In this document: piece by piece, positions 6,266 to 7,041 of the stretch
Numbering within the stretch: position 1 is the stretch's first letter
How the letters are laid out: each line of letters starts with the position of its first letter
NCBI GenBank assembly: GCA_009702955.1
Contig: WLHA01000055.1
Coordinates: 1 to 7,041, forward strand
DNA from: Actinomycetota bacterium
Lineage (GTDB): Bacteria > Actinomycetota > Acidimicrobiia > IMCC26256
DNA length: 7,041 bases
Reading direction: 5' to 3'
Translations under genes and position numbers: made by a program
Notes under the pieces: generated by a model
Databases searched by the model: none
What the model saw: the letters and a program-made list of their open reading frames with translations, nothing else
What the model was told of the DNA's origin: nothing

Positions 6266-7041
6266 TTAGGCCCGATCATCTCCTCAGGCTTCAGCGCAGC
6301 ATCGAACTCTTCACCTGTGAGGAAACCTAACGAAACAGCTGCCTCGCGAAGGTTCGTACCTTCCTTATGCGCCTTCTTTGCGATGAGCGCTGACTTGTCG
6401 TACCCAATGACTGGGTTTAGCGCTGTCACAAGCATCAATGAGTCGCGCACGTGCTTTGCGATCTGCTCGCGATTTGGCTCAATACCAACAACGCAGAACT
6501 CCATGAAGTTTCTGCAGGCATCGGTGAGGAGGTCTACTGAATGTAGGAAGTTGAAGATCATCACAGGCTTGAAAACATTTAGTTCAAAGTTGCCCATGGA
6601 TCCGGCAACTCCAATAGCGGTGTCGTTACCTATTACTTGAACGCAGACCATTGTTAGAGCCTCAGACTGAGTTGGGTTTACCTTCCCAGGCATGATCGAG
6701 GATCCTGGCTCATTCTCAGGCAACTGCAACTCGCCGATTCCAGCACGCGGCCCCGAGCCAAGCCAACGCACATCATTCGCGATCTTCATCAGTGAAACCG
6801 CAAGTGTACGGATCGCACCACTCGCGAAAACGATGTCATCATGCGCTGCAAGGGCCGCAAACTTGTTAGGTGCCGAGGCAAACGGGAGACCTGTCAGGCG
6901 CGCAATCTCCGCAGCCGACCGATCAGCGAACTCCGGGTGAGTATTAATACCAGTGCCTACGGCCGTGCCGCCGAGAGCAAGAAGCAGTAAAGCCGGCATC
7001 GCTTGATCAATACGCTTTAAATCAGCGTCCAATTGAGCAAC
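6262..7041 (-). CDS. fumC: Fumarate hydratase class II, C-terminal part (5' end outside the window)
   Basis: Class II fumarase interconverts fumarate and L-malate in the TCA cycle; it is a cytoplasmic, iron-independent homotetramer. About 259 residues are visible of a protein usually near 460-470. The frame stays open to the window edge with no start codon context, so the N-terminal domain lies outside. Diagnostic segments are GGTAVGTGINTHPEF, SLMKIANDVRWLGSGPRAG and the superfamily signature GSSIMPGKVNP (6673-6705), which includes the catalytic serine loop. They are followed by GNFELNVFKP, VGIEPNR, ESLMLVTALN-like DSLMLVTALNPVIGYDK, and KKAHKEG. These fit FumC rather than aspartase, argininosuccinate lyase or adenylosuccinate lyase, which share only the signature. 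The C-terminal domain ends normally (PEEMIGPK). The TGA overlaps the GTG of the reductase gene, so the two are probably co-transcribed. Confidence 0.95.
   Translation of the reverse strand, partial: VAQLDADLKRIDQAMPALLLLALGGTAVGTGINTHPEFADRSAAEIARLTGLPFASAPNKFAALAAHDDIVFASGAIRTLAVSLMKIANDVRWLGSGPRAGIGELQLPENEPGSSIMPGKVNPTQSEALTMVCVQVIGNDTAIGVAGSMGNFELNVFKPVMIFNFLHSVDLLTDACRNFMEFCVVGIEPNREQIAKHVRDSLMLVTALNPVIGYDKSALIAKKAHKEGTNLREAAVSLGFLTGEEFDAALKPEEMIGPK
6280..6285 (-). promoter_or_regulatory. Candidate ribosome binding site of the reductase gene
   Basis: GAGGAG on the minus strand lies inside the 3' end of fumC, 14 bases before the reductase GTG. The spacing is longer than usual. Coupling through the GTGA overlap with the fumC stop may therefore matter more for initiation. 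Confidence 0.35.

Noticed and set aside
7030..7032. TTG at 7032 as the start of fumC
   Set aside because: The frame continues to the window edge, and the visible part aligns with the C-terminal half of FumC. This is an internal Leu codon.

Overview
The window is ordinary, gene-dense bacterial DNA of moderate, roughly balanced GC. It holds two transcription units that converge near position 5460. Tight packing, GTG starts, 4-base stop/start overlaps and a GGAGGAG ribosome binding site fit a streamlined bacterium. Protein character and the large peptide-type ABC cassette suggest a free-living, possibly aquatic, actinobacterium. That placement is inference only, because no rRNA, tRNA or other taxonomic marker lies in the window.

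Positions 1-5458 (plus strand) carry a complete peptide/nickel-type (Dpp/Opp family) ABC importer cassette, apart from the missing N-terminus of its binding protein. In order these are the extracytoplasmic solute-binding protein (5' end outside the window), a DppB-type permease, a DppC-type permease, a DppD-type ATPase and a DppF-type ATPase. The last four genes overlap or nearly touch and should be translated from one message. The binding protein would capture the substrate outside the membrane and deliver it to the B/C permease pair, with import powered by the D/F ATPase heterodimer. Di- or oligopeptides are the default guess for the substrate, but the sequence does not fix it.

Positions 5465-7041 (minus strand) carry the 3' part of a class II fumarase (fumC, start outside the window). 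Its stop overlaps the GTG start of a short-chain dehydrogenase/reductase. That reductase has the hallmark PPDTDTPGF motif of the 3-ketodihydrosphingosine reductase (KDSR/FVT1/TSC10) family, and it has Asp where most family members have the conserved Asn of the catalytic tetrad.

Only 6 bases separate the two convergent gene ends, and a small inverted repeat spans the dppF stop. I saw no mobile element, CRISPR array, RNA gene or long non-coding stretch; the longest intergenic gap is 72 bases. I found no convincing undescribed system. The KDSR-like reductase next to fumarase is the item most worth a second look.
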